This document shows, piece by piece, positions 30,255-34,973 of a stretch of DNA of 34,973 nucleotides. Where the stretch lies: positions 1 through 34,973 of the forward strand of contig CAYGPD010000034.1 of assembly GCA_964351655.1 (NCBI GenBank), read 5' to 3'. The notes under the pieces are model-generated. The model had not been told where the DNA came from. It saw only the letters and a program-made list of their open reading frames with translations, and made no database searches. The translations under genes were made by a program, and so were the position numbers. The stretch comes from Hirschia sp964351655 (lineage in GTDB: Bacteria; Pseudomonadota; Alphaproteobacteria; Caulobacterales; Hyphomonadaceae). The stretch's first letter is position 1. Every line of letters starts with the position of its first letter.

Positions 30255-32372
30255 ATGCCACAATTACTCCTTGAACTTTTCTGTGAAGAAATTCCTGCTC
30301 GCATGCAAGCAAAGGCGCAAGCAGACCTTGAACGCGCTGTAATGGATAAACTGTCCGAAGCGGGCTTGATGGCGGAAGGGGTGAAGGCTTTCTCTGGGCC
30401 GCGCCGTTTGTGTGTGGTGGCGGAAGGCTTGCCGGTTAAATCTGCGGATGTGCGCGAAGAACGTAAGGGGCCAAAAGTTGGCGCGCCTGAAAAAGCGATT
30501 GCGGGATTTTTGCGCGGTGCGGGATTAGACTCCATCGAGCAGGCTGAAATTCAAGACGATAAAAAGAAGGGCCAGTTCTATGTCGCGGTGATCAATAAGC
30601 CGGGCGTGGAAACAACGCAGATTATTGCGAATATGGTGCCTGAGATTGTGCGCTCATTTCATTGGCCAAAATCTATGCGCTGGGGTAGCGGAGAGCTGCG
30701 CTGGGTGCGTCCATTGCAACGTATCTTATGTACGTTTGATGGTGAAGTGGTGCCGTTTGAAATTGATGGCATTGCATCAAGCAATGTCACACAGGGTCAC
30801 CGCATTATGGGAGCGGGTCCGTTTAAGGTGCGCCGCTTTGATGATTATTCCGATATTTTGAAGAATAAAGGCCGCGTGATTTACGACCGTGAAGAGCGCA
30901 AAGACATTATCGCGACAGAAGCCAAAACATTGTGTGATGCACAAGGGCTGGAATTGGTGCCTGATATTGGCCTGCTGGAAGAAGTGGCGGGGCTGGCTGA
31001 ATTTCCTGTGGTGATTATGGGGGATATGGACCCTAAATTCTTGGCGTTGCCGCCGGAAGTCATCACCCTGTCTATGCGCGTGCACCAAAAGTATTTTGCG
31101 GTGCGTGACCCTAAGACGGGAAAACTTGCGCCTAAGTTTATCGTGGTTGCAAACCTTGAAGCTGAAGATGGCGGCAAAACGATTGCGGCGGGTAATTCTA
31201 AAGTGCTGTCTGCGCGTTTATCTGATGCTGTGTTCTTCTATGAGAATGACAAAGCGAAGAAGCTTGAGACGCGCTTTGATAGCCTTGGCAATATCGTCTT
31301 CCATGAAAAGCTTGGGACAGTAAAAGACAAAGCCGAGCGTGTGGCAGCCCTTGCGGGTGAGCTTGCGCCGATGATTGACGGCGCTAGAGCTGAGGATGCG
31401 ATTGCGGCAGCAAAACTCGCCAAATGTGACCTTGTCGCTGAGATGGTGTTTGAATTCACCGAGCTTGAAGGTGTGATGGGGCGCTATTACGCGATGGAAG
31501 AGGGGCAACCTCAACACATCGCTGATACTATCCGCGACCATTATAAGCCTAAAGGCCCATCTGATGATGTACCAACAGAGCCAACAGCCGTGGCTGTGGC
31601 GCTGGCGGATAAGCTGGATACGCTTGTTGGTTTCTGGGCGATCGATGAAAAGCCAACGGGATCAAAAGACCCGTTCGCACTTCGCCGCGCGGCTCTGGGT
31701 GTGATCCGTCTCATTTTGGAGAATGATGTGCGGATTGGTTTGCAAGGTGCCATGCTGAAATCCAAAGCTGGGGGCTTAGTGACTAAAGAGGCAACGACTT
31801 CTTCAACTGTGAAAGAAGCAGTGAAAAATGCTTTTGATGCTGTTGGTGTGACAGACCTCCTCTCATTCTTTGAAGACCGTTTGAAGGTTTACCTTCGCGA
31901 TAAGGGCATGCGCCATGATTTATTGGATGCTGTGTTCTCGCTAGGCGGTGATGATCTTGTTCTTATTGTAAAACGCGTTGAAGCGCTTGCATCATTCTTG
32001 GAAACTGAGGATGGTTTGAATCTCGTTTCGGGACACAAGCGTGCGACAAATATCCTACAAAAAGAAGAAAAAAAGGATGGTAGCGCTATAACGGGCGAGA
32101 TTGACAAAAAACTATTGTCAGAAGCTGCGGAATTGTCTTTGCATGAGGCATTAAATGCTGCAACAGCGAAGGCTGAAGCGGCATTAGCGAAGGAAGACTT
32201 CGCAGGTGCAATGTCGGCATTAAGTTTGCTACGTGCTCCTGTCGATACATTTTTTGATGATGTGATCGTCAATGCAGAAGATAATAAAGTGCGGGAAAAC
32301 CGCCTAAAATTGTTAGCAAGAATCCGGGATGTAACTAGCCAAGTCGCGGATTTCTCAAAAATAGAAGGCTAG
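30255..32372 (+). CDS. glyS: Glycine--tRNA ligase beta subunit
   Basis: Beta subunit of the tetrameric glycyl-tRNA synthetase; binds tRNA-Gly and supports the alpha subunit. The 705-aa protein begins MPQLLLELFCEEIPARMQ, the usual start, continues with GPRRLCVVAEGLP, WPKSMRWGSGELRWVRPLQ and LSMRVHQKYFAV, and ends with a DALR-type anticodon-binding helical region. Length is normal. ppdK starts 23 nt after its stop, an arrangement common in alphaproteobacteria and probably one operon. Confidence 0.97.
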   Translation: MPQLLLELFCEEIPARMQAKAQADLERAVMDKLSEAGLMAEGVKAFSGPRRLCVVAEGLPVKSADVREERKGPKVGAPEKAIAGFLRGAGLDSIEQAEIQDDKKKGQFYVAVINKPGVETTQIIANMVPEIVRSFHWPKSMRWGSGELRWVRPLQRILCTFDGEVVPFEIDGIASSNVTQGHRIMGAGPFKVRRFDDYSDILKNKGRVIYDREERKDIIATEAKTLCDAQGLELVPDIGLLEEVAGLAEFPVVIMGDMDPKFLALPPEVITLSMRVHQKYFAVRDPKTGKLAPKFIVVANLEAEDGGKTIAAGNSKVLSARLSDAVFFYENDKAKKLETRFDSLGNIVFHEKLGTVKDKAERVAALAGELAPMIDGARAEDAIAAAKLAKCDLVAEMVFEFTELEGVMGRYYAMEEGQPQHIADTIRDHYKPKGPSDDVPTEPTAVAVALADKLDTLVGFWAIDEKPTGSKDPFALRRAALGVIRLILENDVRIGLQGAMLKSKAGGLVTKEATTSSTVKEAVKNAFDAVGVTDLLSFFEDRLKVYLRDKGMRHDLLDAVFSLGGDDLVLIVKRVEALASFLETEDGLNLVSGHKRATNILQKEEKKDGSAITGEIDKKLLSEAAELSLHEALNAATAKAEAALAKEDFAGAMSALSLLRAPVDTFFDDVIVNAEDNKVRENRLKLLARIRDVTSQVADFSKIEG

Positions 32373-32395
32373 GGACATAAAACGGGACGGCAATA

Positions 32396-34973
32396 ATGGC
32401 CAACACAAAATGGGTTTATGACTTTGGAGGCGGTGCTTCTGACGGTGACGCATCAATGAAAAACCTTCTTGGAGGAAAAGGTGCAAACCTCGCTGAAATG
32501 GCGAGCTTAGGTTTGCCAGTACCTCCGGGCTTCACAATCACGACTGCACTTTGTACTGCTTATTATGATTTGGGACGCAAATACCCAGAAGAGCTAGATG
32601 GACAGCTTGAAGCAAGCATGAGAACGCTTGAAGCGAAAGCTGGCAAAGAGTTTGGATCTGCGACGAACCCATTGCTGGTATCTGTGCGTTCGGGTGCTCG
32701 TGCATCCATGCCGGGCATGATGGACACTGTTCTAAACCTTGGTTTGAACGACACCACAGCTGAAGGGCTAGCCCAGCTTTCTGGTGACCGTCGCTTTGCT
32801 TATGACAGCTATCGCCGTTTTATTCAGATGTATTCCAACGTTGTGCTCAATATCACGCACGATGTTTTTGAAGACATTCTAGAAGACTATAAAGACCTTC
32901 AAGGCTATGAACTCGACACGGACATGCAAGCTGAAGACTGGCAAGATGTGATCGTGAAATATAAAGCCGCTGTTGTATCCAACAATAATGGTACGCCTTT
33001 CCCAGAAGATCCTAAAGACCAGCTATGGGGCGCTATTGGCGCTGTGTTCGGATCATGGATGAATGATCGCGCGATATTCTACCGTAAACACAATGATATT
33101 CCTGCATCATGGGGAACGGCTGTAAACGTTCAGTCTATGGTATTTGGGAATATGGGTGACACATCTGCGACGGGTGTTGCATTTACACGTGACCCAGGCA
33201 CAGGACAAAACCTGTTCTATGGTGAATACCTCATCAATGCGCAGGGTGAAGATGTTGTGGCGGGTATTCGTACACCTGCACCGATCTCAAAAGCACGTGC
33301 GGCTGAGATGGGATCTGATGATGCGCCTTTAGAAGTGACAATGCCTGACGTTTACAAGCAGTTGACCGATGTGGCCGACAAGCTTGAGAAACACTATCGC
33401 GACATGCAAGACATCGAGTTTACCGTTGAAGAAGGTAAGCTTTACATGCTGCAAACCCGTAACGGGAAGCGCACAGCGCAAGCTGCTTTGGCTATGGCTG
33501 TTGAGATGTGTAAAGAAGGCTTGATTACTGAAAGTGAAGCTGTGCTTCGTCTTGAGCCTGCACAGCTTGACCAACTCTTACACCCAATGATCGACCAAGA
33601 CGCAAAAGCGGCCGCAACGGCTGAAGGGCGCGTGTTTGTGAAAGGTCTGCCAGCATCTCCGGGTGCGGCGATTGGTAAAATCGTATTTGATTCTGATGAA
33701 GCTGCTGATGCGGCCGCTAAGGGTGAAGATGTTATCTTGATCCGTATCGAAACAAGTCCAGAAGACATTCACGGCATGCATGCGTCTAAAGCGATTGTGA
33801 CGGCGCGTGGTGGGATGACATCTCACGCGGCTGTTGTGGCGCGCGGCATGGGGCGTCCTTGTGTGTGTGGTGCAGGATCTTTGCGTATCAATAAAGAGCT
33901 TGGCGAAGTGTCTGTTGCAGGTGAAACGCTAAAGCGTGGTGACATCGTGACTGTTGATGGTGCGACAGGTGAGGTCTTTAAGGGCCGTGTTGCGATGATT
34001 GAGCCGGACTTATCTGGTGATTTTGCACACATTATGGAATGGGCAGATAAAGCGCGTACATTGTCTGTGCGCACGAATGCTGAAACGCCAGCTGATGTTG
34101 AAGTTGCGAAAAACTTTGGCGCAGAAGGTATTGGTCTTTGCCGCACAGAGCACATGTTCTTTGATGCAGACCGTATTCCAGTTGTGCGCGCTATGATTTT
34201 GGCGAGCAATGAGAAGGGCCGTAAAGAAGCGCTTGAAAAATTGCTTCCAATGCAGCGCTCTGACTTTGAAGCCATTTTCCGCATTATGGGCGATAAGCCT
34301 TGCAACATTCGTTTGCTTGACCCGCCATTGCACGAATTTATGCCGCACTCTGATGAAGAGATGGCAGAGGTTGCAAAAGGGTCTGGTGTATCTATCGAAA
34401 CACTAACACATCGCGCATCTGAATTGCACGAGAGCAACCCAATGCTGGGGCACCGTGGATGTCGATTAGGGGTTACTTACCCTGAAATCTACGAAATGCA
34501 GGCACGTGCTATTTTTGAAGCGGCTGTGAATATTGCAAAAGAAACAGGTGTCGCACCTGTGCCTGAGGTGATGATCCCGCTTGTGGCGACCAGAGCTGAA
34601 GTTGCAATGATGCGTAAGCACATTGTCAAAATGGCGGATGCTGTGATTGCGAAGTCCGGTATGAAGATTGAGTATCTTGTGGGAACTATGATTGAGCTTC
34701 CACGCGCTGCATTACGTGCGGCTGATATTGCTCACGAGGCTGACTTCTTCTCCTTTGGGACGAATGATTTGACGCAGACAACATTGGGTATCTCCCGTGA
34801 TGATGCTGCACGTTTCCTTGGTGACTATGAGAAGCAAGGTATTTACGAAAAAGATCCATTCGTCACACTTGATATTGAAGGTGTGGGTGAGTTGGTTCAA
34901 ATGGGAACCGAACGTGGACGTTCTGTGAAGCCTGATCTTAAAATCGGGATTTGTGGTGAGCATGGGGGAGACC
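32396..34973 (+). CDS. ppdK: Pyruvate, phosphate dikinase (3' end beyond window)
   Basis: Interconverts pyruvate, ATP and Pi with PEP, AMP and PPi; links glycolysis/gluconeogenesis. About 859 codons are visible. The ATP-grasp N-domain starts WVYDFGGGASDGD and has LLGGKGANLAEMASLGLPVP and SVRSGARASMPGMMDTVLNLG. The phospho-histidine swivel domain has RGGMTSHAAVVARG with His477. The TIM-barrel PEP domain has EGIGLCRTEHMFF, GTNDLTQTTLG and the catalytic Cys in GICGEHGG (about residue 853). Only the last few dozen residues are missing. The start has a GGGACGG stretch before the ATG. Confidence 0.97.
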   Translation, partial: MANTKWVYDFGGGASDGDASMKNLLGGKGANLAEMASLGLPVPPGFTITTALCTAYYDLGRKYPEELDGQLEASMRTLEAKAGKEFGSATNPLLVSVRSGARASMPGMMDTVLNLGLNDTTAEGLAQLSGDRRFAYDSYRRFIQMYSNVVLNITHDVFEDILEDYKDLQGYELDTDMQAEDWQDVIVKYKAAVVSNNNGTPFPEDPKDQLWGAIGAVFGSWMNDRAIFYRKHNDIPASWGTAVNVQSMVFGNMGDTSATGVAFTRDPGTGQNLFYGEYLINAQGEDVVAGIRTPAPISKARAAEMGSDDAPLEVTMPDVYKQLTDVADKLEKHYRDMQDIEFTVEEGKLYMLQTRNGKRTAQAALAMAVEMCKEGLITESEAVLRLEPAQLDQLLHPMIDQDAKAAATAEGRVFVKGLPASPGAAIGKIVFDSDEAADAAAKGEDVILIRIETSPEDIHGMHASKAIVTARGGMTSHAAVVARGMGRPCVCGAGSLRINKELGEVSVAGETLKRGDIVTVDGATGEVFKGRVAMIEPDLSGDFAHIMEWADKARTLSVRTNAETPADVEVAKNFGAEGIGLCRTEHMFFDADRIPVVRAMILASNEKGRKEALEKLLPMQRSDFEAIFRIMGDKPCNIRLLDPPLHEFMPHSDEEMAEVAKGSGVSIETLTHRASELHESNPMLGHRGCRLGVTYPEIYEMQARAIFEAAVNIAKETGVAPVPEVMIPLVATRAEVAMMRKHIVKMADAVIAKSGMKIEYLVGTMIELPRAALRAADIAHEADFFSFGTNDLTQTTLGISRDDAARFLGDYEKQGIYEKDPFVTLDIEGVGELVQMGTERGRSVKPDLKIGICGEHGGD

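Noticed and set aside
1..34973. CRISPR array, tRNA or rRNA genes, phage or transposase genes
   Set aside because: No regularly spaced repeats, no tRNA T-loop with matching acceptor stem, and no integrase- or transposase-like proteins were found by eye.

Overview
The window looks like a chromosomal segment of a marine alphaproteobacterium of moderate GC, probably the Hyphomonadaceae/Maricaulales side of Caulobacterales-like bacteria (the Hirschia/Hellea type is a guess). This is inferred from gene families and gene order: smc, a DsbA-like lipoprotein, a DUF721 protein and mutY in a row; a CcrM-type GANTC methyltransferase; CtrA-type TTAA-N7-TTAA sites; an EcfG-type GGAAC-N16-CGTT promoter; a UDG-like gene divergent from ETF-QO; and glyQ-glyS-ppdK. 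No phage, transposase, CRISPR array, rRNA or tRNA was seen. One run of ten Ns (13302-13311) is an assembly gap inside a gene.

Layout. 1-3.1 kb: smc (5' part only), thioredoxin-fold lipoprotein and DUF721 on the minus strand, with mutY divergent. 3.2-5.7 kb: M23 peptidase lipoprotein, a VOC protein whose start codon lies in a long palindrome, ccrM, and a regulatory region with five GANTC sites and two CtrA-like boxes. 5.7-8.2 kb: three glycosyltransferase-type genes (GT87, TIGR04282-like, TIGR04283-like). 8.5-12.8 kb: a soluble hybrid histidine kinase, a motif-degenerate uracil-DNA-glycosylase-like protein, and ETF:ubiquinone oxidoreductase with its own terminator. 13.0-19.9 kb: two tandem TPR lipoproteins, ispE, a WecA/MraY-type sugar-phosphate transferase and a convergent polyprenyl diphosphate synthase. 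The last three share an isoprenoid/lipid-carrier theme. 20.1-23.6 kb: DUF2007 protein, TrmN6-like methyltransferase, several very small proteins (57, 35 and 57 aa), an ABM-like protein, an RBBP9-like hydrolase and dodecin.

23.6-26.5 kb is a stress/redox block: nfsB divergent from an HxlR regulator, then a general-stress SDR with a sigma-EcfG-type promoter and near-identical terminators on either side, then a small secreted protein. 26.5-28.6 kb is accessory-looking: a cysteine-rich exported protein of unknown function followed by a coding-like in-frame tail behind two stop codons, a small membrane protein, and about 600 bp with little coding but several strong inverted repeats. 28.6-34.97 kb: a secreted thermonuclease, then glyQ, glyS and pyruvate phosphate dikinase, the last cut by the window end.

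Most of the window is ordinary core chromosome. I did not find a clear new multi-gene system. The items most worth a second look are regulatory or small: the methylation/CtrA-controlled ccrM upstream region, a 35-aa membrane peptide behind a perfect CtrA box, the palindrome on the VOC start codon, the UDG-like protein lacking its motif residues, and the palindromic elements at 27.6-28.6 kb.
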